In this document: positions 1 through 5,366 of the stretch, in pieces
Layout: each line of letters opens with the position of its first letter
Numbering within the stretch: the stretch's first letter is position 1
NCBI GenBank assembly: GCA_964564535.1
Contig: CAZMBH010000028.1
Coordinates: 1-11,706, forward strand
DNA length: 11,706 bases
DNA from: GWC2-37-13 sp964564535
Lineage (GTDB): Bacteria > Patescibacteriota > Microgenomatia > UBA1406 > GWC2-37-13
Direction of reading: 5' to 3'
The notes under the pieces: generated by a model
Databases searched by the model: none
What the model saw: only the letters and a program-made list of their open reading frames with translations
Told to the model about the DNA's origin: nothing
Made by a program: the position numbers and the translations under genes

Positions 1-1017
1 CTTTTTGTTTATAACACAGAGACAGACGAAATTATTTTTGATCATTTTTATAATATTGATAAACATCTTCCTTCAAATTCTTTTATGGTTTTGAATAATA
101 CTAAAGTGCTTCCGGCAAGGGTTACCATGAAGAAAGAATCCGGTGGCAAAGTTGTAGTTTTGCTATTAGTTAACGAGATAGTTGGAAATATAGTTCCTAC
201 GATCGTCGATCGTAAGATCACCGTTGGGGAAAAAGTATTTTTCGACAAAGAAAACTATCTAGATATTATTTCTCAAAAAGAAAATATTTTTGATCTGCGG
301 TTTAATTTCAGCCGGGAACATTTATTTGAACTTTTGAATAAATACGGAACGATGCCGATCCCTCCTTATTTGAAAAAAACTACTTTAAAAAGAGACGAGC
401 TTTTGGAAAAATATCAGACAATTTTTGCTAAGACCGATGGGTCCTCAGCGGCTCCAACCGCCTCTTTACATTTTACCGAAAGAGCGTTCAAAAAATTAGA
501 TAAAAGGGGAATTCAAAAATTTTTTGTTACGCTCCATGTTGGTCTTGGTACTTTTGCTCCAATAACTGATGACAACATTAAACAAAAAAAACTTCACAAC
601 GAATTTTATGAAGTAAATAACAAAACACTTCGATCGATTAAACGATTGAAGTATGAGGGAAAAAAGTTAGTTGCCGTTGGGACAACGGTAGTGAGAACCT
701 TAGAGTCTGAAGCTCGAAACAGAAATTTTTTAGCTCCGGTGGGTTCCCTTTCCGTTTTACGGAAGACATCCCAAGTCGCAAAAAATTTTGTTTCCTCGCT
801 TCATCCAACCGATCTTTTTATTTTCCCTCCTTACGATTTCAAAATGGCGGACATTATGATCACTAATTTTCATTTGCCAAAATCATCATTAATGATGTTG
901 ATTGAGGCGTTTTTACAACACAAGAAAGCTAAAAAAAATTTGGTAGAGTTATACAAAATTGCTATCAAAAATAACTTCCGCTTTTATTCATTTGGCGACG
1001 TGATGTTGATTTTATGA
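1..1017 (+). CDS. queA: S-adenosylmethionine:tRNA ribosyltransferase-isomerase QueA, 5' truncated
   Basis: QueA transfers and isomerises the ribosyl group of SAM onto preQ1-modified tRNA to give epoxyqueuosine, a late cytoplasmic step of queuosine synthesis. The frame is open from base 1, and the residues before the first Met (85) already match the family start, followed by VLNNTKVLPAR. About 20 N-terminal residues therefore lie outside the window. In fragment numbering the family motifs follow in order: GSSAAPTASLHFTE (about 147-160), LHVGLGTFAPI (178-188), LHNEFYEV, VGTTVVRTLES, TNFHLPKSSLMML (about 288) and the terminal YSFGDVML. Between RTLES and TDLFIF there are about 34 residues where relatives usually have about 15. 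The excess coincides with a palindromic element at 709-801 (separate entry). The TGA stop lies 2 nt from the convergent stop of the miniprotein gene. The next gene on this strand, tgt, acts in the same pathway. Confidence 0.96.
   Translation, partial: LFVYNTETDEIIFDHFYNIDKHLPSNSFMVLNNTKVLPARVTMKKESGGKVVVLLLVNEIVGNIVPTIVDRKITVGEKVFFDKENYLDIISQKENIFDLRFNFSREHLFELLNKYGTMPIPPYLKKTTLKRDELLEKYQTIFAKTDGSSAAPTASLHFTERAFKKLDKRGIQKFFVTLHVGLGTFAPITDDNIKQKKLHNEFYEVNNKTLRSIKRLKYEGKKLVAVGTTVVRTLESEARNRNFLAPVGSLSVLRKTSQVAKNFVSSLHPTDLFIFPPYDFKMADIMITNFHLPKSSLMMLIEAFLQHKKAKKNLVELYKIAIKNNFRFYSFGDVMLIL
709..801. repeat. in-frame palindromic element, copy Q (in queA)
   Basis: The left arm (about 710-735) and right arm (about 778-801) are imperfect inverted repeats built around GAAACAGAAATTTTTT and its complement-like partner AAAAAATTTTGTTTC. 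Inside are TGGG/CCCA and an apical hairpin TTCCGT-TTT-ACGGAA, so the strand folds into one long hairpin. It is translated in frame within QueA and encodes EARNRNFLAPV at the left arm and AKNFVSS at the right. The same architecture and peptide pattern recur twice in tgt. It behaves like the Rickettsia palindromic elements known to sit inside proteins, but I cannot assign it to a named family. Confidence 0.8.
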
Positions 1018-1019
1018 AG

Positions 1020-1157
1020 TTACATGTTTGAAATCATTCTAAAAAGGAACAAAACAAAAACAGTCACAGCAGTAAGAACAGCCAAAGCAACATAATTTGT
1101 TTCATGAACCTCTTTTTTAGCAACTCTTCTTGCGACTTTTTTAGATTTTCTAACCAT
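1020..1157 (-). CDS. small basic single-span membrane protein, 45 aa
   Basis: This is a 45-codon frame, too short for most gene callers. It starts with ATG (complement of 1155-1157) and ends with TAA at 1020-1022. Residues 1-19 are strongly basic (MVRKSKKVARRVAKKE), and residues about 22-39 form a hydrophobic span (YVALAVLTAVTVFVLFLF), giving an expected N-in topology. No family is recognised. The case for a real gene is the promoter: a perfect TTGACA, a 17-nt spacer and TATATT, with the -10 box ending 6 nt before the ATG. The gene would therefore be leaderless. Its stop nearly abuts the queA stop (convergent), and its promoter is divergent from tgt. Function unknown. The basic tail could contact ribosomes or nucleic acid at the membrane, which is speculation. 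Confidence 0.75.
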   Translation of the reverse strand: MVRKSKKVARRVAKKEVHETNYVALAVLTAVTVFVLFLFRMISNM

Positions 1158-1163
1158 TCTTAA

Positions 1164-1192
1164 AATATAGCTGCACAAATTTTATTTGTCAA
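1164..1192 (-). promoter_or_regulatory. sigma70-type promoter of the 45-aa membrane protein
   Basis: On the minus strand TTGACA (1187-1192) is followed by a 17-nt spacer and TATATT (1164-1169), 11 of 12 consensus positions. Only 6 nt separate the -10 box from the ATG, so the transcript should start at or next to the start codon. Confidence 0.8.
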
Positions 1193-1208
1193 GATGGTAA
1201 ATTTTGTT

Positions 1209-1217
1209 TGGTAAAAT
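1209..1217 (+). promoter_or_regulatory. probable extended -10 promoter of tgt
   Basis: TGG precedes TAAAAT (1212-1217), an extended -10 arrangement, with no convincing -35 box at the right distance. The predicted start near 1224 would leave a leader of only about 8 nt, and no Shine-Dalgarno motif is visible before the ATG at 1232. Confidence 0.45.
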
Positions 1218-1231
1218 AAGATATTAATTTT

Positions 1232-2625
1232 ATGAACAACTTTTTTAAAATAAATTATCAATCATCTAAGTCAAAAGCGCGGTTGGGGGAAATAACAACC
1301 GATCATGGGGTGATTAAAACACCGGCGTTTATTTCAGCGGCAACTAAGGGGACTATAAAATCATTATCTCCGCAATTGATTAAACAAATTGGGATACAGG
1401 CGGGTTGTGTCAATACTTATCATTTGGTCACTCATCCGGGAGTGGAGATAATTGAAAAAGCCGGTGGAATTCATAAATATTCTCAGTTAAATATGCCGTT
1501 GATGAGTGACTCGGGAGGGTTTCAAGTATTCTCTCTTGCGCGAACTGAGAAGGCGCGATCCCGTAAATTTTTATCTCCGTTGGAGCCGCCTCGCAGTCGC
1601 GAGGTCCAAAGTCGAAAAAATTTAGGTATCTCGCCTTCGCAAAATGAAACGAGAAGAGCTGATGTTCGCGGTGAAGAAAATCCTTTGTTGGTAAAAATTT
1701 CCGAGGATGGAGTAAAGTTTAGGTCGACTTATGACGGAACGCTAATCGAATTTACGCCGGAAAAATCAATGGAGTTTCAAAGAAAGGTAGGGGCGGATAT
1801 TAATATGGCGTTTGATGAGTGTACATATTATCCGGCAACTCATGTGTATGCGGAGAAGGCAATGGAAAGAACACATGAGTGGTTAAAAAGAAGTGTTAAT
1901 TTTAAGGCTCGACAACGAAATTTTTTATCANNNNNNNNNNNNNNNNNNNNNNNNNNNNNNNNNNNNNNNNNNNNNNNNNNNNNNNNNNNNNNNNNNNNNN
2001 NNNNNNNNNNNNNNNNNNNNNNNNNNNNNNAAGTGAAAAAAATTTGTTGTCTTTGCCTTCTAGTCAATATTTATATGGAGTTATCCAAGGTGGTACTTTT
2101 GAAGATTTGCGGAAAAAATCGGCAGAATTTGTCGTTTCTCAAAATACTCCGGGGGTGGCAATTGGGGGAGTGTCAGTCGGGGAGACAAAGAAAGAAATGA
2201 GAGATCAAGTGAAATGGGTGTCGGATTACCTGCCAAAAGACAGACCGGTTCATCTATTAGGTGTGGGGCAGATAGACGATATAATTGACTTAGTAAAATA
2301 CGGGATTGATACTTTTGATTGTGTGGAACCAACGAGGTTGGCGCGGATGGGATCGATATATCAAATATCAAAAATCAAAAATCAAAACGACATATTAAAA
2401 ATAAAAAATAAAGAAATCGATATTAATAAAAGTATTTATCGAAATAATTTAGAACAAGTTGATGTTGATTGCGAATGTTATGTCTGTAAAAATTTTACAA
2501 AATCTTATCTTCACCATTTGTTCAAACAGCGGGAAATCCTTGGCTACACCCTAGCCACTTTTCACAATTTGTGGATAATGGAGAAGTTGTTTGAGGGGAT
2601 AAGAGAAGAGATTGGGAGGGAGTAA
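1232..2625 (+). CDS. tgt: queuine/preQ1 tRNA-guanine transglycosylase, interrupted by an assembly gap
   Basis: Tgt exchanges G34 of Asp, Asn, His and Tyr tRNAs for the queuosine precursor base. The N-terminal part (1232-1930) has PAFISAATKGTIKSL, NTYHL, the active-site segment MSDSGGFQVFS (Asp at about residue 93) and ISEDGVKFRSTYDG. The C-terminal part (from 2032, another frame) has LYGVIQGGTFEDLRKKSAEF, GIDTFDCVEPTRLAR with the catalytic Asp, and the zinc site CECYVC...HH. The frame change occurs only across the 100-N gap, so the gene is best read as intact, not frameshifted. A true gap length of 2 modulo 3 joins the frames. Extra material sits in three places: palindromic elements at 1550-1637 and 1904-2059, and an A-rich stretch at about 2358-2411. 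Its last 65 bp are the first of three copies of a tgt-tail repeat. Confidence 0.94.
1539..1670. repeat. outer inverted repeat around the first tgt insertion
   Basis: CGCGAAC (1539-1545) and GTTCGCG (1664-1670) are a perfect 7-bp inverted pair that brackets the palindromic element at 1550-1637. They may be the arms of a larger or nested element. The residues between the inner element and the right arm (SQNETRRADVRGEE) are not ones I recognise from Tgt. The 7-bp match is short, so this remains tentative. Confidence 0.35.
1550..1637. repeat. in-frame palindromic element, copy T1 (in tgt)
   Basis: The left arm AAGGCGCGATCCCGTAAATT continues as a T-run (1550-1572). The right arm (1615-1637) is its imperfect inverted complement, ending GGTATCTCGCCTT. 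Within are TTGGA/TCCAA and an apical CCTCGC-AGTC-GCGAGG hairpin, the same three-part fold as copy Q in queA. It lies in frame after the conserved FSLA segment of Tgt, encoding KARSRKFLSP at the left arm and SRKNLGISPS at the right. The enzyme frame resumes at VKISEDGVKF. Confidence 0.8.
1904..2059. repeat. in-frame palindromic element, copy T2 (in tgt, contains the gap)
   Basis: The left arm (1904-1929) AAGGCTCGACAACGAAATTT continues into a T-run. It aligns without gaps to the left arm of T1 and encodes KARQRNFLS. The right arm (2032-2059) is its inverted complement, containing AAATTTGTTGTC and GCCTT, and encodes SEKNLLSLPS. The centre is hidden by the N run. By comparison with copies T1 and Q the missing sequence should be about 32-38 nt. 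Confidence 0.75.
1931..2030. other. assembly gap (100 N)
   Basis: Exactly 100 N, the usual placeholder for an unknown gap length. It falls in the centre of a palindromic repeat. The frames on either side are joined if the real length is 2 modulo 3, and family comparison predicts about 32, 35 or 38 nt. Confidence 0.97.
2358..2411 (+). repeat. A-rich short-period repeat inside tgt
   Basis: Overlapping ATCAAAAATCAAAAATCAAA units followed by AAAAATAAAAAATAAAG encode the low-complexity peptide QISKIKNQNDILKIKNKE. It lies between the conserved EPTRLARMGS segment and the zinc-site region of Tgt, where relatives have a shorter linker. It probably represents another small in-frame insertion or expansion. 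The exact limits are uncertain. Confidence 0.4.
2561..2625 (+). repeat. tgt-tail direct repeat, copy A (functional tgt C-terminus)
   Basis: The 43-bp core 2561-2603 begins TTCACAATTTGTGGATAATG and encodes FHNLWIMEKLFEGIR, then REEIGRE and the TAA stop. It matches copy B at 37 of 43 positions and copy C at 37 of 43. Two ATPase genes lie between the three copies. Confidence 0.85.
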
Positions 2626-2650
2626 ATCTATGGACAATTTGTTATTTGTA

Positions 2651-2679
2651 TTGACAATATGTCCAATATAATCTATACT
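2651..2679 (+). promoter_or_regulatory. sigma70-type promoter of ATPase gene 1
   Basis: TTGACA (2651-2656), a 17-nt spacer and TATACT (2674-2679). Nine nt separate the -10 box from the ATG at 2689, predicting a 0-3 nt leader. The promoter overlaps an upstream in-frame ATG at 2659, which argues for the start at 2689. TGGACA (2631-2636) and TGTCCA (2660-2665) form a weak inverted pair across the -35 region. Confidence 0.8.
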
Positions 2680-2688
2680 ACTCTACAT

Positions 2689-3858
2689 ATGATTAATCGT
2701 GATTTGACAAAAAAGATTAAAAAATACATAAAAAATTATCCTGTTGTTGCCTTGGTTGGCCCAAGGCAATCAGGTAAAACAACTTTATTAAAAAATCTCT
2801 TCAGTGAAATAAAGTATGTTTCCTTAGAAGATCTTGATGTCCGGATTTTTGCAGAAAGCGATCCCAGGGGATTTTTGAATACATATAAACCACCGGTGAT
2901 ATTTGATGAAGTCCAAAAAGTTCCGCAATTATTTTCCTATATCCAGACAGAGGTTGATAAAAATAATAAAGCTGGTCAATATATACTTTCTGGATCACAA
3001 AATTTTAATTTAATTGAAAAAATCACTCAATCATTAGCTGGTCGTGTCGGTATACTGACCCTTTTACCTTTAAGCGTTAATGAAATCAAAAAAAATAAAT
3101 TGTCATTGAATACTTTGGAAAAGGCGATTTTTACTGGTTTTTACCCAAGAATATGGGATAAAAAAATAAATCCGACTGATTGGTATTTAAATTATATCCA
3201 AACTTATATCGAAAGAGATGTCCGCCAGATAAAAAATATTTCAAATCTTTCTCTTTTCCAACGATTTGTAAAGCTTTGCGCTGGAAGATCGGGCCAAATA
3301 TTAAATTTGTCATCGCTTGCAAATGATTGCGGAATAAATCATAACACCATACGTTCTTGGTTATCAATATTAGAAACAAGTTATATTATTTATTTTTTAA
3401 CCCCTTTTTATAAAAACTTCAATAAAAGATTGATCAAATCACCCAAAATATATTTTTATGATACGGGTCTGGTATGCTCTCTGCTCGGGATTGAAAATCA
3501 ACATCAGATTATTGCCCATTCACAAAAAGGAGCGTTATTTGAAACTTTTATTATAAGTGAATTTGTTAAAAAATCATACAATCAAGGCAAAAAATTTAAT
3601 GGCTTTTATATTAGCGAAAAAAATGGACATGAAATTGATCTTTTTTTTGAAGACAATAACCAATTTAAAGCCGTTGAAATCAAGTCAGGAGCAACAGTTT
3701 CAGATAATTATTTTGGCAATATAAAATATTGGCAAAAAAATATCCGATTGGAACAGAAAAATTCATATGTAATTTATGGAGGTGATGAAAATCAGAAAAG
3801 AACCAATGCTCAGGTATTAAGTTGGAGAAATTTTATTGAACATGAGGGCCTTTCATAA
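2689..3858 (+). CDS. AAA_14/DUF4143-type ATPase with C-terminal PD-(D/E)XK-like nuclease domain
   Basis: Protein of 389 aa. Residues 24-32 are the Walker A motif GPRQSGKTT, 70-77 the Walker B VIFDEVQK, and a sensor-like LSGSQN follows. The DUF4143-like part contains YIQTYIERDVRQ, a helix-turn-helix-like segment near LANDCGINHNTIRSWL, and KSPKIYFYDTGL. Near the C-terminus HEIDLFF (314-320) and VEIKSG (329-334) give the D...ExK spacing of the PD-(D/E)XK nuclease fold. Members of this family are widespread, often multicopy, and of unproven function. The start at 2689 (MINRDLTKKI) is chosen because it matches usual family starts and lies just downstream of the -10 box. The upstream ATG at 2659 lies inside the promoter. 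The gene is bounded on both sides by copies of the tgt 3' end, and its stop codon is formed by the repeat. Confidence 0.9.
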   Translation: MINRDLTKKIKKYIKNYPVVALVGPRQSGKTTLLKNLFSEIKYVSLEDLDVRIFAESDPRGFLNTYKPPVIFDEVQKVPQLFSYIQTEVDKNNKAGQYILSGSQNFNLIEKITQSLAGRVGILTLLPLSVNEIKKNKLSLNTLEKAIFTGFYPRIWDKKINPTDWYLNYIQTYIERDVRQIKNISNLSLFQRFVKLCAGRSGQILNLSSLANDCGINHNTIRSWLSILETSYIIYFLTPFYKNFNKRLIKSPKIYFYDTGLVCSLLGIENQHQIIAHSQKGALFETFIISEFVKKSYNQGKKFNGFYISEKNGHEIDLFFEDNNQFKAVEIKSGATVSDNYFGNIKYWQKNIRLEQKNSYVIYGGDENQKRTNAQVLSWRNFIEHEGLS

Positions 3859-3922
3859 TTTATGGGTGATGGAGAAGGTGTTTGAGAGGATAAGGGGATT
3901 AATAGCAGAGAATAATATATAA
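3852..3922 (+). repeat. tgt-tail direct repeat, copy B (remnant)
   Basis: The core 3852-3894 begins TTCATAATTTATGGGTGATG. In the tgt frame it reads FHNLWVMEKVFERIR, then GLIAENNI and TAA (3920-3922), with no internal stop. It matches copy C at 40 of 43 core positions, has the same total length (71 bp) and the same ending NNI. It is not attached to a tgt body, so it is a gene-end remnant. Its first bases supply the stop codon of the preceding ATPase. Confidence 0.85.
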
Positions 3923-3931
3923 ATATAGTTA

Positions 3932-3959
3932 TTGACAATGACTAATAAAGGTATATAAT
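3932..3959 (+). promoter_or_regulatory. consensus sigma70-type promoter of ATPase gene 2
   Basis: Perfect TTGACA (3932-3937), a 16-nt spacer and perfect TATAAT (3954-3959). The ATG at 3967 is 7 nt after the -10 box, predicting a leaderless transcript. The 9 bp ATTGACAAT around the -35 box are shared with the promoter of ATPase gene 1. Confidence 0.87.
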
Positions 3960-3966
3960 AGTCAGT

Positions 3967-5292
3967 ATGATTGACTACACTTATGTAGAATTACAAAATC
4001 CTTGGTGGGAGGAAAAAGCTTCTATAGATGAAGATGAAAAAATTAAAGAGTTTGATCGTCTGACGTATAAATATGAACCAAAAAGCATTCTCGGTCTACC
4101 TTTGCACAAAAGCGATATCAATATTATTACCGGGCCAAGACAGACAGGCAAAAGTACCGCAATTAAATTATATATCCAACGGTTGTTGAGGTTGAATTTT
4201 CCTCCGAAAGCAATTCTTTTTTTTAACTGTGATGCATTGTCAAACCGTCAGGACATAATTGATCTGATTAGAGAATATGACAAAAGAGAGAATTACCCAA
4301 AAAGAGCAATTTTTTTAGATGAAGTTTCCTCCGTGCCAAACTGGTCATATGCTTTAAAGTGGTTGGTTGATGCAGGAATTTTAAAAAACTCAACGGTTTT
4401 TTTATCAGGTTCTTCGAGTATTCAATTAAAGAAAAGCGGTGAGTTTATGCCGGGAAGACGAGGAAAAGGACAAGATATTAACTTTTTACCGATAAAATTT
4501 AGAGAATTTTTAACTTTAAAAAAGATTGATATTAAGAAAAAAGGATTAAAAACATTAGTCAAAGTAGAGAGATTGTTTGAAGAATTCTTAATAACCGGTG
4601 GATTTTTGAAGAATATTAATTATAAATCTTCAAATAATGATCTTTATCTACAAACTTTGCGGAGTGATCTTTATAAGGCCGGAAAAAAAGAAGATTTTTT
4701 AAGGGAGGTTGTAAAAAAAATTTTAAGTTCGTTATCGTCTCAAACTTCTTATACTAATATAGCTGAAGAAGCTGAGTTAGGTTCAAAAAATACCGCGATT
4801 GAATATTTGAATTTTTTAGCGGACTCTTTATTCCTCAAAGAAACAAAATTTTATGATATTAGCCAAAAACGGGTAATTCTTAAGAAAAATAAAAAATATT
4901 ATACAACCGATCCTTATTTAGTTTGGCTTTTTACTAGTTTTATTTCTGGGGTCCTTGATTTTTCTGCTGTTGAAAAATTTTATAATTCCCCTTCGGAAAA
5001 AGCAAAATTAATCGAAAATTTTATAGCTTCGGAGCTTAATAAGGATCATATTGAGTTTTATTATTTTCAAAATTCTTCGGAACTGGATTTCTATTTACCG
5101 AAAGAAAAATTGGCTATTGAAGTGAAATATAAAGAAAAAATTACCAACGACGATATCAAATCACTTAAAATCAAGTCGTTTCCGTTTCAAGTTAAAAAAA
5201 TACTTGTCACTAAAAATTATTTTGGGAAAAAAGATGGTATCTATTTTATTCCGGCCGATCAAGTTACCTTATCCGACCTTTGGCCAAAATAA
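3967..5292 (+). CDS. archaeal-type AAA_14 ATPase with C-terminal PD-(D/E)XK-like nuclease domain
   Basis: Protein of 441 aa. It opens with an acidic segment containing NPWWEE. The Walker A motif is GPRQTGKST (56-64) and Walker B is AIFLDEVSS (114-122). FLSGSSS (about 143-149) is a sensor-like strand, and MPGRRGKG (161-168) resembles the conserved arginine-finger region of this family. A winged-helix-like middle part follows. SELDFYLP (371-378) and IEVKYK (385-390) give D...ExK nuclease-like spacing. The overall look resembles the AAA_14 ATPases abundant in archaea more than its neighbour, from which it differs throughout. Function in the cell is unknown. Its own consensus promoter lies directly before the start, and a tgt-tail copy lies on each side. 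Confidence 0.88.
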   Translation: MIDYTYVELQNPWWEEKASIDEDEKIKEFDRLTYKYEPKSILGLPLHKSDINIITGPRQTGKSTAIKLYIQRLLRLNFPPKAILFFNCDALSNRQDIIDLIREYDKRENYPKRAIFLDEVSSVPNWSYALKWLVDAGILKNSTVFLSGSSSIQLKKSGEFMPGRRGKGQDINFLPIKFREFLTLKKIDIKKKGLKTLVKVERLFEEFLITGGFLKNINYKSSNNDLYLQTLRSDLYKAGKKEDFLREVVKKILSSLSSQTSYTNIAEEAELGSKNTAIEYLNFLADSLFLKETKFYDISQKRVILKKNKKYYTTDPYLVWLFTSFISGVLDFSAVEKFYNSPSEKAKLIENFIASELNKDHIEFYYFQNSSELDFYLPKEKLAIEVKYKEKITNDDIKSLKIKSFPFQVKKILVTKNYFGKKDGIYFIPADQVTLSDLWPK

Positions 5293-5295
5293 AGA

Positions 5296-5366
5296 TTGAT
5301 AATTTATGGGTGATGGAGAAGCTGTTTGAGGGGATAAGAAAATTGATTATTAATAATAATATTTAA
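5296..5366 (+). repeat. tgt-tail direct repeat, copy C (probable original tgt end)
   Basis: The core 5296-5338 begins TTGATAATTTATGGGTGATG. It reads DNLWVMEKLFEGIR, then KLIINNNI and TAA (5364-5366). This stop overlaps by two bases the stop of the convergent minus-strand gene (5363-5365). Such a tight convergent junction is what an undisturbed genome would show, so C is probably the native end of tgt before the cassettes arrived. Confidence 0.85.

Larger units (their letters stand above)
2604..3894 (+). mobile_element. putative single-gene cassette 1 at the tgt 3' end
   Basis: The unit lies between tgt-tail cores A and B. It contains the end of tgt, a strong promoter, one ATPase-nuclease gene and then the B core. 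The ATPase stop codon (TAA, 3856-3858) is made by the first bases of core B, so the cassette joint is at the gene's last codons. There is no integrase gene or terminal inverted repeat. Direct repeats of a host gene end flanking a single gene suggest site-directed insertion with tail replacement. This is inference from structure only. Confidence 0.5.
3895..5338 (+). mobile_element. putative single-gene cassette 2 at the tgt 3' end
   Basis: This is the second unit of the same design: tgt-tail remnant B, a consensus promoter, a different ATPase-nuclease gene, then tgt-tail core C starting 3 bp after the ATPase stop (5290-5292). The two ATPases are only distantly related, so a simple tandem duplication of one unit does not explain the layout as well as two insertions at the same site. 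Confidence 0.5.

Noticed and set aside
1550..2059. CRISPR array
   Set aside because: The repeats are palindromic, too few, in frame inside a gene and without regular spacers.
1232..2625. tgt as a frameshifted pseudogene or two separate genes
   Set aside because: The frame change coincides exactly with a 100-N placeholder gap, and both halves keep all catalytic and zinc residues.
2631..2665. Operator palindrome TGGACA/TGTCCA at the ATPase 1 promoter
   Set aside because: Only 6 bp per arm in AT-rich DNA and not repeated at the ATPase 2 promoter. Noted but not called as a site.
2659..2688. Upstream ATG for ATPase gene 1
   Set aside because: It lies between the -35 and -10 boxes, so it would not be transcribed, and the family normally starts near the second Met.
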